From NCBI GenBank assembly GCA_026261815.1, contig JAMPIT010000417.1, positions 7,039,501 through 7,103,500 on the forward strand: a DNA stretch of 64,000 nucleotides, written 5' to 3'. Shown here piece by piece: positions 9,780-21,695 of the stretch. The stretch is from Monarcha castaneiventris obscurior (taxonomy: Eukaryota; Chordata; Aves; Passeriformes; Monarchidae). Each line of letters opens with the position of its first letter. Within the stretch, counting starts at the first letter, position 1. A program made the translations under genes and the position numbers. Under the pieces are notes generated by a model, which saw only the letters and a program-made list of their open reading frames with translations, had not been told where the DNA came from and made no database searches.

Positions 9780-12700
9780 AAGCAGCTGGATGTAACTGCT
9801 CAGGTTGTTCTGTCTAAACCAGAGCAGAGAATTGCCCTGCTGGATGTAGCAGATTAGAGTGTTTTGTGGCTGGGCTAATCCAAACAGAGCTATTTAGGAA
9901 ATGTGGTGAAAACTCAGGGAACATCTTATTTGTGGCAAGACCCAAAGAGAACACCACAATTGCTCTAAATCCCTAATGACAAAATCAAAACCAACTGCTA
10001 GGCATCCGATTCACACAGTTTCATAAAGGCAAACGTATTTGCATTATCTATGAAACAGCTACCCCCCCTCTGAAAAAATACATTAAGCACTGCAGCTACA
10101 TGTTCTATACATGTTCACACTGAGTATGACAGTATGCATTAAGCTACAGACAATTTTATTCCCTCTCAAAAGCCAAATTGTTTTACTGAGACCTAGAAAT
10201 CCTCTTAACTTCACTAGGGTTTGCCAACTCTCCATTCTGAAGTCCTGGAAGCCTTTATTTCAAGCAGTTGATAATACTGTGATGACTTTCAGAAACAAGC
10301 ACTCACTTGAGTTGCTGTGTATCCAAGTGTAAATAACTGCTATAAAATTTCACCTTACCAATGTTCTATGGACAAAGCTTTTTTAATCAGAAAGTAAGCA
10401 AACTATCAGTCAACCAAAAATATTCAGAGAGGCCAGTATGGGTAATTCTTAAATACCTGTAGCTTTAACTGAATTTTTTCCACTAAACTACCATTTGAAA
10501 GATATCAATTCTTTACCTATTCTTGTTGGCATATTGATTAGGATAGCTAACAAAAAGTTTTTGGTTTTTTGTTTTGAGACATTTGTTGAGTTTTGTTTGT
10601 TCATAATGAGCACAGTAGATCAGAAAACAAAGGAGTGGAGCATAAAAATACATACCTTATGCAAAATCTGCACACCCCTTTTCAGAGGACAAATGCATTT
10701 CGAAAACCTAACCATTAAGCAGTCTGATGCCAACAGGCTGTTAAAAGCCAGTGTTAATAGGTTATATCCTTGTTATGTGCTACTAACTTATCTGATTACA
10801 AACACTTCATTTCTAAGCTCCTTCCATCTGAGCATCATAAAGCACTTTAAAATCTTTAATGAAGCTTCACAGTGCTCCTATGAGAACAGTATCCAGTATG
10901 AGCAGACATATACATGCACATTAAGAGAGATGCTTACAATTGTGGATTCCCTGTGCTCGTATCTCAACTGAGACAGGAGAGGAATAGGTTTTTTAAATTC
11001 ATATTAGGATGTACTGTGGTTCTAGTAACAGCTCATCCTTTTTGATGACCTATCAATAAGAATCAAGCAATTAGGCGTTAATATTATGTACCCAAGCATG
11101 CTCCAGTGTCCACTGGAACTGAGGTATCCACACCCTCCAGATGTCATCTCAAAAAGGAGACCTGCTCTGTCTGACCTGTAGGTCTTTACTCAGTTTTAAA
11201 AGGGTTTGAGTTCATCCAGTCCATATGCAAAGCTCCCTTTTTCATGAGCTGGCATTTCATTTGGGCTCAAAGTCCTACGGTTTGATGTCATATCTTACTT
11301 TGAAGGCTGCACCCTCATCGTCCCAACACTGGTCCCACCCACTGGGCTTTCTATACTGCCTATACACCCATGGCAATAAATTCAAGACTTATTTTCTTCC
11401 CCCAGAAAGTTCTTCATAGCTGATACTATGAAAGTGAAAAAGTCAATTAATCTCCTACGAACACAACTCCTCACCAGAAACCTCAAATATTAACAAGTAT
11501 CTCATAGCATGAATGCCTTGTCACCAACTGTCCTTTCTCCTGCTGGTAAAGAGTTTGTCTCCTGAAATATTAGAGGAAAAAAGGCAGATTTTATCAGCCA
11601 AGTGAACTGAAGCCTACATGCCCTCTATCCTACTGCAACTCATCAGTCAGATTTCCCCAGATGTCCCTCTCCCAGCCCCAGAAGTGGGGTGCAGTAAGAG
11701 ATACAAGATAATTGGAGGCAGATTACTCACCAGTTCCCCAACCAGTCCCCAGCAGTCCAACTGACCTGGATTACAAACTCACCAAGCACACCTCTTCAAG
11801 TAAAGAGGGATCAGAAAAGTGCCTGTCCTTCCTGAGATCAGGCTAAAAGCATAACTCAGGGTAGGGACACGTATGTAAGGACTACATTTCATAGTTGCAC
11901 AATTTCTAATAATAAAGAGCAAACAGAGAACCCCTTAAATTAAGGAACAGAATTAAAAGTATTAACTGTTCCCTGTGTGTTCTGAAAACTGCCATAAGGT
12001 TTATTTCAAGGAAACAAAAACAGTTTCAGTCCTGGATAACAGATAGTTCAGACCACTTTTAAATTATTTTCCCTGAACAGACAGAGATGCTGAAGCCCAA
12101 GACTTCTGAATACTGAAGATGATAGCTAATTCTGGCTGTACCAACATACTTTTGTTAAAGTATTCATAGCAATTTCACCTAAGCCATTGTGCAAATGATG
12201 ACCTCTCTTTCTACAGGAGTGCAAAACTTTCAAGTGTTCAAACATTTTTCAAGGAGAAAACACTCCTAAGGAAAACTAGCATTTTATTTTGGGGTCCTCC
12301 TCTTTCACACTTAGTAAATAGTGAGACATTTATTCATATATATCACTGCAGGATTGTGAAAACAGAGCTGGCAGGAGTTTTTAATGATAGTAATCAAAAG
12401 TACAATGTAAATTATTTCTTCAGAGAAAAATACCACGATGAAAAGCATCCAACAAAGGAAAACCTTGCTTAGTTTCTGAAAAAGTTACAGCAGCTTTTGC
12501 ATCCCTTACACAAAGGCACCTATCAACACATTCTAGGAATTATTATTATTATTCTTCAAAACTTATATTGCAACACTGCTTTGGAGCCGTACTAAAGCTC
12601 AGGCTTCACTTGTATTTTGCCAGGGACAAAAGAAAGAATACAAGGCCTGAAAACTTCAGTTTAAGAATGATACATGACTTCAAGCTCAAGCCAAGTTCTG

Positions 12701-13700
12701 ACCCTATACATTAATGAAGTGCTCAGGAAAAGATAATGAGTCAGAAGGAAAACTTTATTCACCAAACTTAGCAAACACTCATTTTTCCACCTAATTTTTC
12801 CTCAATCTGCTGCAATACTTTCCCTCAGTGTTCAGCCTATAAATAATCTACCACTATGCCTCCACTTCCTCAATTCCCCAAATGCCCTTTCCAGACCGGA
12901 GAAAGAGAAAGCTTTCAATCTGCCTTTTAACAAGGTTGTTGGGTGAACAACAGAACTGAAAGCTCATTTCCTACGAATCTCTGTCACACATCACTGAACC
13001 TCTACTTTGCACACTAATCCCAGCTTCCTGCACAGCCAGTTCTCCTTTGATGCCAAGGTTCTAATAGTATATTGAGCTCTATGCAGACCTCTTTCAGGGC
13101 CTGGGCAAAAACCAGCATGTACTGCAGCTAATCCCAAAACACACACAATGATTAGCTGTTAAAAGACATAACCAGAAGAGATAATCATTTGTTGTGTCCT
13201 GAAACCCTTCTGTTAGTGGGGAAATCAACTTTGGTCTCTTCTCTAGGAAGCTACTGAAGTTTAATATATTGGTAATTATAATTATATTATAGTTTCTTAC
13301 TTCTCTGCCTCACCTGACCAGAACTGGACAAGAGACTCCAGACTGAGTTGGGAAAGATACAGACATGAAAAGCCATTGCATGAGACTTTAGTCTAGGAAC
13401 TGAAAGAATTGACCCCAGGTACCATCTCCCAGCAATGAAATCAACATCTAAATGTTGATTGAGTCTTTACATCCATATCCTTGGACATGAAGTAAGTACT
13501 CTCCAGTAGTACTCTCCAGTAGCATAACAAGCAATGAAACTTGTGTAAATTAATATTCTTAGAATTTCTTTAACCTGCTCTTTATTATTGTCTTAGAAGC
13601 ATCTTGATTTTGAAGGCTATAATCCTACCCTAGCAGATCTTCCTCTTCAGTTCCTAAAATCCCATAAACTGCCAAAATATCAGTGAAATGAGACAAAGTT
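9780..13700. other. Intron-like or intergenic DNA
   Basis: AT-rich, with no convincing coding exon. It contains a chance-looking open frame of 158 codons on the + strand (10495-10971, not ATG-initiated at its first codon). An exon-like minus segment with a strong donor at about 11.72 kb has a weak acceptor. A short ATT repeat sits at about 12540. Confidence 0.5.
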
Positions 13701-13737
13701 ATCTGTTTTATGCAATTCTCTAAATGACAGTGAAAAG

Positions 13738-13885
13738 AGAATCTTGGAGTGGTTTTGTTTGGAAGGGTCCTTTAAACATCATCTCGTTCCAACCCCTCTC
13801 CTATGCCCAGGGACACCTTTCACTAGACCAGGTCACTCAAAGCCCCATCCAACCTGGCCTCCAACACTTTAGATGCATCTTTCAA
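13738..13885 (-). mobile_element. CR1 LINE 3'-end fragment
   Basis: The + strand carries 'tttggaagggtcctttaaa', 'catctcgttccaacc' and 'aggtcactcaaagcccc', i.e. the reverse complement of a CR1 3' region of the subfamily with the 'agggacacctttcactagac' block. It is truncated and diverged. Confidence 0.85.
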
Positions 13886-14380
13886 ATGAAGACACATTCA
13901 GGGAAATGGCTCTGTCATCCCACCCATATATACAGCAAGTGTTGCTTTCTAATTGTTATTTACAGCATGTGAATTACCATGCCAGTTACATGACTGATTC
14001 AACTGACTTTCCATCAACCATAGCTGTTACTATGAATTTCAAAAGAATAATCATTTCATTCATTAAATCCTTCCTTCACCCTGTTTAAGCCTTGGAGCTT
14101 TAAACATTTTAAAATAGCAGCAAGCCTTTTCATCTGACCAGGTTAGAATGTTTAAGAACAAACTTACCTTTATGTCTACAAACACAACAAGACTCCTTTA
14201 TATGGTGCCTTTAGACATCTCCCTGAACTCTACTCAAAGCAGATTTCTTACAAATACTTCAGGACAGCTCACAAAAGACAGGGAAGATTTTTGGACCAAA
14301 AGTCTTATTCTAGTTCAATCTTTTCTTTCCCCTCCTAGCTAAAAGGAAGCTATGCTGTGCTTTGTTTTGGGGGTTTTTTC

Positions 14381-14384
<4 letters not shown>

Positions 14385-14426
<42 letters not shown>

Positions 14427-14450
14427 GTTTTTTTTTCATTTATTTTTGGT
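14385..14450. repeat. Long poly-T tract
   Basis: A run of about 41 uninterrupted T (14385-14425) is followed by GG and further T-rich sequence. On the minus strand it is a poly-A tract. No recognisable retroposed body is attached on the left (the upstream end on the minus strand would lie to the right), so I call it a homopolymer repeat. Confidence 0.85.
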
Positions 14451-15771
14451 GAGATAGCCCAGTCTCTCTACAAATTTTTCTAACTTGTCTTTAGTTTTAG
14501 CATGGCGAGTTCAATCACTGGGCCGGAAACCTCTTGAGCAAAGGAATTTCTGGCATCTTGGTTGAAGCTGGCACCAACCCATTTTCCTTTGTTCTCATTA
14601 AAGGAACCATAATATGCTAAGTTAAATAATAATAATAAAAGCAAGCCAGCCCAAAACAAAACAAAAAAGCCAAAGTAAAAGCAGAATATGAAAGGAATGC
14701 ATTTTCAGTGGATTACCGTAAGAGAGGATTTCCCTAATTTGACTAATTTTTCTAATAAAAGCATTATTTATTGCTGCAAAAATCTGTAAACTGATCTTTC
14801 CAAGTGACTTGAACATCTTCCCTGAGTAATTTGCCTTCAAGTACAGTCCTTCAGTTTGAAATGTCAGGAAAGGAACAGCTGGCTATCCAGGCAGAAAATT
14901 CTACAAGCTGTAGCTGTCACAAATATTCAAATGCATGCAGTAATCTAAAAACAGTATGACTCCCAAATATGAACAACTTTGACTTAGGGCAAAGAGTTTA
15001 GCAAATTCAATCCATTTAGGTAGCAGTAAAACAAATCCTACCAGCTCTCCTGATCACAGCACGCCAAAGGAGCAATGCAGCTTAAGACCTTCAAGATATC
15101 TCTGTAAACAAGTTTTGAATTCATACCATGTTTACCACACAGTACAATATTTTTAGTCATACAAAGTAAGTCATATCTTCTGCTTGGAAATTAAGCTTGC
15201 TATTTTTCCTTCCCTCCCTTTCTTTAACCAATAATGGTCACTGCATCAAGGGTAGGATCTGCATCTTAGAACCAAGACCATTTATCTTCCTCTACTTTAA
15301 CCTCTGCTATATCTAAGCTATAGCACATGCTCATCAAAATTTCTATCTTCTGCACATGAACAAAAAGAGAGGACAAACTCATTAATATAACATAAAAACA
15401 GTAGTGGTTTTTATCCCCTTTCTCTCCATCTTCTTGAAAGAAATATTCAACCATTCATCTGGGTGTACACACAAAAAACACCAAAGAATTGATGAATTTT
15501 TTTTTTTGAGAGAATGAGGTAGAGAAAAAGGCAGTGAGCATCTTAAATTGGATGCAAAAAAGGGGGAAAAAAAAGTTTGAGGACAGTAATTCATACACAT
15601 TCATGATGTCACTGACCTGTGCTAGCAGTCCAAAAACGAAACTCTTAGCAAATCAAAATTAGCAGCACTAACTTGGTGTAGGTACCACAGAAATTCGTCT
15701 AAAGTGTATTTTTACATTAAGAATATAGACAAAATGCTAATTTAGACAGGGTTTAAAATTATTAACAGCCC

Positions 15772-15862
15772 TTATAGAATCGTATTAGGTTGGATAAGAC
15801 TTTCAAGACCATCAAGTCCAACCACCAACCCAGCACTGACAAGTTTACCACTACCTTATATG
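15772..15862 (-). mobile_element. Short CR1 LINE 3'-end fragment
   Basis: 'tatagaatcgtattaggttg' followed by 'atcaagtccaaccacc' and 'aacccagcactgac' is the reverse complement of a CR1 3' tail. Only about 90 bp remain. Confidence 0.8.
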
Positions 15863-16005
15863 ATTTTGCTTGCTGGTCTTTTAAGTCTGTTACCTCACTC
15901 CCATGGTAGATGTCATCCAAGAGTTGCCATCTAAACAGCACTGAAATGCTGAAAAGAGAGCAGTGCTCAGCCTTCCACATAAATGATACATCGGAAGGCA
16001 GTTAC

Positions 16006-16026
16006 CTCGGGCAGCTCCTGAGGAAG
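16006..16026 (-). CDS. Candidate 21-nt microexon
   Basis: A very good minus-strand acceptor (CTCTCTCCCAAAGTTGCCAG) and the donor GAG|GTAACT lie 21 nt apart, encoding LPQELPE in phase 0 to 0. The length preserves frame. Evidence is splice sites only. Confidence 0.18.
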
Positions 16027-16593
16027 CTGGCAACTTTGGGAGAGAGAAAAAAGGAGCAGCCACTAATCCAACAGACCTAAAACCCCCCAGCATACTGGAC
16101 AATGGACTCCAGATGTCAACAGAGTATCTAACAGTCTAATTCCTGGAAAGGGACTAGAGGACAAGAGTGGGTGAAGGAGTGGGTGGTGGTGTCTGGAATA
16201 GAGAGGCCACGGGATTTTAGGAATTTGATCAGTATGCAAATGCTCTCCCCTTCAAAGTACAGTAAGCTCTGTAAGACAGCAGCAAATCAGGATATCCTCC
16301 ATTCCACTAGCAATTGGAATTACTACTAACTGGAATAACTAGAGAAAACAATCAAGGAGTCAAGGACATGTGACACTACTTGACACTACTCTGGCTATTT
16401 TGCAGTATCATATTTATAAATCAAGCAATCTGGAATGGAAAATATATTCTCTGGTTTTGCAAAGGCAAGTGTGAAGTAGTCTCTTGATCAGATGAGACTG
16501 CAAATTCAGAAGCAGGCTCTGTGCTCTTCCTACGCAGGACAAATGCAGATCTTGGGGGGTGGGGAGAGCCCAAACAAACTAGCCTGTTCTTAC

Positions 16594-16626
16594 CACAAGA
16601 CATCTGGAAGAGAGCACTACAAAATC
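16594..16626 (-). CDS. Candidate 33-nt microexon
   Basis: A long pyrimidine acceptor (GGCACTTCTTTTCTTAG) and the strong donor GTG|GTAAGA bound 33 nt, phase-preserving, reading DFVVLSSRCLV. A second frame (FCSALFQMSC) is also open. Splice sites are good but coding evidence is thin. Confidence 0.22.
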
Positions 16627-17592
16627 CTAAGAAAAGAAGTGCCAAAGCATTCACACTTAGAATATACACTGTCCAAAATATTTTCCTCCCTTGATATTCA
16701 GCAGCGCTGTAGACTAAACACATTGTGATAGTAAGTGGGAACTTCACTTTCAAAGTTGACTTTTTTCTGTGTGACTTCCTTTTTTTTTCCTTAACGGTCA
16801 GTCATCTGGCTTCCGTTTTTTTCCACATATTAAGAAAATACTTGCAAAACAGCAGTACACTAAGAAGTAGGTTAGCTGAGGTATATGAAAAGTCTGTATT
16901 TTTTCATGGTTTTAGACGAAAAAAAAATATAAAACCACTGAGGTCATGAAATGGGGAGTCTAAAACATCATGAAATGACAATTGAAAGCATTTTCAAGTC
17001 TACCTTGCAGAAGTGAATGTCTTATTTTAAAGTATTTTTGCTTAGAATATTCAGTCAAGAGTTTTCCTGTGGGTAATACTTATAACTGTAAGTGCAAAAA
17101 TTTTAAAATATTTAAGTATAACACTGAACTGGTGAAATACGGAAGACAACGAAACTTTTGCCATTCTTAAGTGCTTGTGTATAAATTCTGCATATTGTTC
17201 AGAAGTACTGCATTGTAAGGGTGCAAGTCTCAGCTTTTGCAACTTTATTGACTTAGGAGCCATGGCTAAAACACAGCTGCCTCTACAGATACAGATTTTG
17301 CTCCTGCCTCATCCATTTCTACCCACTCAATTGCACAACAAAGGGCAATTCTTTTCTCTATGCCTCAGGGCCCCCTTAAACACACAGGTAGACTTGCATT
17401 CAACGCAAACTTGTCCTGCTACTCACTCCACTGCATGGAGTAAAAACAATTGTTAGCTATGAAGGTGATAAAAATATTCCCTAATCCTTAGCTGGACCAG
17501 TTTTCATTTTGTTTTAGTCTAATAGTCTCACACCCTTAGATATCCTATCAAATCTCTAAGGATATAAAAGAAAGAAGTTAGAACTCTTCTAC

Positions 17593-17794
17593 TCATATGC
17601 CAGTATCAGAGCAAGCCTGAGTTATCACTGGGTCTGAAGCACAGTCTGACACACCAACAGAACTGAAACACCCTGTGACAGAAGTGTCTGCTATGGCCAC
17701 CACAGACATCCCACATCTCTCTTGTGATGACTTGTTAGGATGTTGGGCAGAGGACTTAAATGTCTGGGGACATTTCTTTAACGGGCTACTTGTT
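17593..17794 (-). CDS. Putative terminal coding exon of the 58.8 kb minus-strand gene
   Basis: A textbook acceptor (GATTGTTCTCTTTGTGTGTAG, AG at 17795-17796) opens a 202-nt frame with 66 codons before TGA at 17593-17595. The peptide is Ser/Thr/Cys-rich (TSSPLKKCPQTFKSS, then HPNKSSQERCGMSVVAIADT, ending SDTGI). It starts with one base of a split codon; the exon at 23498-23565 ends with two bases (CA), so the join gives Q (CAA) and the frame ...GEENKQTSSPLKK. No good donor follows inside the exon, which supports a terminal exon. No polyadenylation signal was firmly located downstream. It is low-complexity and probably disordered; family not recognised. Confidence 0.55.
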
Positions 17795-18634
17795 CTACAC
17801 ACAAAGAGAACAATCAGCAATATAAAGACAGCTATGCCTTTACATAATTCTTGAATGTAACACAAGAAAATAACTTGCCATTAACTTCACAGAATTTGAT
17901 ATGCAAAGTTAGGTACGCCAAATCTGAGTTGATAATCTGAACTAGGATTTGGACACTGCTTTGAAAATTGCTGCATGGATCTTCTGAAAAAAAACCCAAC
18001 TTCTGCTTAGGTAAGTACTGCCAGTAAATTAAAAAAGTGTAATGGCACTCAAGGCAAGTCTCGATACCTTCTGTAGTATCTAATGTCCTTAAAGCATCAA
18101 ACAAACTCCCTGTTACACAAGCTTTTAGCTAACTGTTTACTTGAAATTTGGTAAGAACAATGTTTTATCCTACAGGGACAGAAGCTATGGCTAGGGACCT
18201 TCATGGAATTTCAACCCTTCAAAAGAACACTGCACTAGTTCATAACAACGTCTCTCATTCTCACCAACCCAACCAGACAACTTCAGGATATACCACTGCA
18301 GCTTTTTTATTGTTTTCAGCAACACCATGAAAGAGTAAGATTGGTTCTCTTGCGCCATTATAGCAGTGATGTCTACATGTGGCCTTGACATTAGCAGGCT
18401 GCCGAAAACAAAGACTGGCCTGTAAACCAGCTTCTTGATTTCACTTAGTTTTCACACAGCAAAACTAAGCCAGGGGAGGGGGGAGCTATTCTGCTGTATA
18501 GGGGGACACAGTGGTAAATTTTAATGAAGACTGGGCCACATTCAGACACACACATTCAAAGATGAAAGACAATGATCATAAATTCTTACTGAATATTAGG
18601 AAATTTTCTTCGCTGTGAAGGTGATTAATATTGC

Positions 18635-18775
18635 CACAGACTGTCCAGAAAAGCTCTAGAATAAACCTGAGAAGCCTGATACAACTTGAAGTTAAATCTA
18701 ACCTTCAAATCTGGCCCCCCTTTGAGCATGGTATTGGACAAGATGACTTTCAGAGTCTGTAATTCCTGTTAGGCC
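18635..18775 (+). mobile_element. CR1 LINE 3'-end fragment
   Basis: 'ccctttgagcatggtattgg' and 'acaagatgactttcagag' match the CR1 block that normally reads as a call-out of the final 60-80 bp before the tail. It is in sense orientation and diverged. Confidence 0.65.
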
Positions 18776-19078
18776 AATTTAGCTACTACTTTCTTTTAAC
18801 TGTAGTGTCACACAAATCCAGGAAGACATTGAACATTCCTGCTGAAATGTCAAAGAAAAATAAGACACTATTACCAAATTTTAAACAATTTTGTGATGCT
18901 CAGTGGTTCTAATCTCATCCTGGCATTACTGCAATTTTGGAGGGTGTCATTAAAAACACTTGCCTCAGAATCTGTACATTAAACTATCAAGCCAGGGAAA
19001 AGCCTATTCAGTAGGCCTAATCAATGACACTTTCTAAATTACAGAAATGATCTTGTTTTGATATCTTTCTTACAATAG

Positions 19079-19146
19079 GAATCACTTCCAGATGTACGAA
19101 TTGTCAAGAGAGTTGAAGACTTTTCTCTCCCATCACTACAAAACAG
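19079..19146 (+). CDS. Exon-like segment on the opposite (+) strand
   Basis: A + strand acceptor (TTGATATCTTTCTTACAATAG) and donor AACAG|GTGAGG bound 68 nt. The phase-0 frame reads ESLPDVRIVKRVEDF then SLPSLQNR and is protein-like. It would be antisense to the minus-strand gene. It is either an isolated exon of an opposite-strand transcript or chance; no partner exon was found nearby. Confidence 0.28.
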
Positions 19147-19751
19147 GTGAGGAATAGCCAGCTGAGTTACTTCAAACAGCAGTAGTAGCTTGGCTTACCT
19201 TCCTACTAAACGTGAGTATGAACTTGTCTCACTTTTTGTCTGAATAGCTACTGTCAAACAGACCTCTCCATGTGTCAGTCAGGAAGAGTAAAACATTTAC
19301 ATTTATCTCATAAAAAGGAGTAGTTTTTCATTACCCAATCTCTTTCACTCATAGATTAGGGTGCATTCATTTCTGGTTGTGACAGCAGGTGGTAATTTAT
19401 TAGCACAGGCAGAGTTGCTAATTAATGCTGCTAGAGTTAGGAGCAGAACCTCAGTTTAAGGACTTCAGCAGAATTCTTTTTCCTGCCCCTATCCCTGCTC
19501 TGTGCTCATCAACAGAAGTTTGACTGTTTTGGAAAGATGTTTCTGGGTCACATTTGCCTCTTAATCTTTGCTCCAGCAGTAACAAAGTAAAAGCCTTATT
19601 ACAACTGATAAAGGCAAAATAAGCTGCTGCCATGTACAACATAAGTATTTTGTGTGGGGAGATAATATTTACTCCTCAAGCATGCCAGTTCAGGTCAACC
19701 TCTTCATAATGCATGAAAATACCGAGAGAACACCACTAACAAAGTGTTCAC

Positions 19752-19786
19752 CTGTAATTAAGTATGACGACACAGATCTTTCTCCA
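19752..19786 (-). CDS. Candidate 35-nt exon bridging incompatible phases
   Basis: A strong acceptor (CTTTCCTTCCTTCCTTCCCAG) and donor TTACAG|GTGAAC bound 35 nt. In start phase 2 it reads GERSVSSYLIT and ends in phase 1. That is exactly the adapter needed to join the exon at 23498-23565 (ends phase 2) to the one at 9623-9732 (starts phase 1), bypassing the terminal exon at 17.6 kb. A second frame is also open, so support is mainly phase logic. Confidence 0.28.
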
Positions 19787-20811
19787 CTGGGAAGGAAGGA
19801 AGGAAAGTGGTTTCTTACCAAACGTTATTAGCCACATAACAAATAACCTGATCAAGCCTAACACACAGTTAAACCCCGTGCCAGAGAGCCAAGAAAGGAG
19901 AAGGTTACAGAGTACATAAAAACTGAGAAGTAACAATTTATCAAGGAGTCCATCGGCCCTCAGCCAGAGTAGAAGCACCATCTGAGATGGTCATTATCAG
20001 CTCCAGCAGTCCAAGCAGGCTCACTTCTTCTGAAGAGCAGTTTTTAGCACAAGTCACTTCGCTGCTGCACAACCATGCTGTCATGACACAGGCTTTGAAA
20101 CCAGCTTTGTGACACATGCACTGCACATAAACTGCAAATCTTTCACAGGACTTGAGATGACTATGCCCATTCCAGATCTCACTTGTACTAAGGATTTTGA
20201 ATGGGTAACTTCCTCATAATTAGCTTAAATTGAAATACATTATATCCATGTTGTAAATGATCAGTTGAAGATTTCTGAAGCCATTGTATACAGTTTAACC
20301 AGGTAATTCCTCCCCATAAAGCTGACAGGTAGCAGAAGACAGCAGTTCTCAGGTATCACCTATGGTTCAATTAAAAATCTTAAAAATGCTGTCACTTTAG
20401 TACAGTAAGTCTGCCCAACAGAGCTATAGCAGAAGAAAGGCTCACAACAATGCAGCAGGGTTGCTTGTTGTTGATGGGTTTGTTTGGGTTTTGTGTGTGT
20501 GTGTTTGTTTAATGCTAGAAGACACTCTTAAAATGCCAAGTTTTTATCCCCGAGTCAAATTGGGGAAATAATCTGTTTCATGAAGTGCCAGAAATCATCA
20601 ATAGATGCTGGTTCCTTGTATTCAATTTTGAAGCTATACTTCAGCAAAGGAAATTTCACATGAACCTGGGGCTAGGTAAGAACTATTGCGTCCACTGAAA
20701 GTCTCTGAGAAGTATCTTTTTATTTCTGTTTTATTTCTGTTCTTACATTGTCCACTAAAGCTTTGAGTCCATTGAAAGGAAGAAAGAAATTTCCAGGGCT
20801 TTCCTAGGAGG

Positions 20812-20926
20812 TTAACACCGGCAGACTGCTCTGGAACTCTGGTGCACGTTAGCTCCTTTGCTGAAATGGTATCTTCTGAACACTTCCTCAGCAATCTCAG
20901 TGTAGAGTTTACCCAGATCAGGCTGC
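20812..20926 (-). CDS. Alternative stop-containing exon of the 58.8 kb gene
   Basis: The acceptor TTTAATTGCCTTTCATTAG opens a 115-nt frame: one base of a split codon, then 37 codons, then TAA at 20812-20814. The peptide QPDLGKLYTEIAEEVFRRY looks like an amphipathic helix and is followed by HFSKGANVHQSSR. The start phase equals that of the terminal exon at 17593-17794, so both could follow the exon at 23498-23565. It may be a mutually exclusive last exon. If the weak donor CCG|GTGTTA at its end is used instead, it would splice in frame to 17.8 kb. Family not recognised. Confidence 0.4.
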
Positions 20927-21204
20927 CTAATGAAAGGCAATTAAATTACAATGGCCAACTTTCCTGAAAAGTAAATTAGAAGCAGTCAAAGAAAATACAT
21001 CCCATCTGCATAGCTGTAGAGGCAGTAAATTCTATGAAGTCTAATGACAGCTGCAAAGGGAAGGAAGCATCTTCAGTGGTGCAGCTATTTCTGTAGAGAG
21101 CGTCCGACTCTACATTCAAACTTAGAATCTACCTTTCACTAACAAGCTCCAATTTTATTTCAAACCATCTAGGAGGACAACAGTAGACATGGGTACACCA
21201 AACT

Positions 21205-21695
21205 GCAGAATCACTGCAGATGGAAGGGATCTCTGAGATATCAATCCCACCCCTCTGCTCAAAGCATGGTTAACTAGAGCAGGCTGAAGCAGATTTGGGG
21301 CTGTGCCCAGCTAAGTTTTGAGTTATCTTAAAGGGCTATGAAGGCACAACTTTTCTGGGTAACCTCTCCCAAAGGTCTGACCACGCTTAATAGTAAAAAA
21401 AGAAAATTTTTCTCTCTTGTGTTTGAGTGGATTTTCCTGTATATCAGTTTATGCCAATGGCTTCTTGCTTCCCCACCAGGCTCCACTGTGAAGAATTTGG
21501 CTCAGTCTTCTTTAGTCGCCTCATCAGGTACCTATACACATTGATAAGAACATCCTCCCCCAAGTTTTCTCATCTCAAGGCTAAACAGTCACAGCTTTCT
21601 CTGCTTCTCCTCTGTCAGATGCTCCAGAGTTCCTCTATGTGCTCCTTCACAAAGCCCAGTCCAGTTTATGTCCAGCTAATCCCCACTGCAAGTAA
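21205..21695 (-). mobile_element. CR1 LINE fragment, about 0.5 kb
   Basis: Reading the + strand, the order of CR1 3' landmarks is preserved in reverse complement: 'cagatggaagggatctctga', the 'tctgctcaaagcatggtt' block, 'gggtaacctctcccaaa', 'ttccccaccaggctccactg', 'gctcagtcttctttagtcgc' and the 'ctcaaggctaaacagtcaca' block. It is diverged with small gaps and supplies the spurious short open frames here. Confidence 0.9.

Noticed and set aside
13306..13345. Minus-strand 29-nt segment with good acceptor and donor
   Set aside because: All frames are open because it is short, the phases match nothing, and splice-like pairs at this level are expected by chance.
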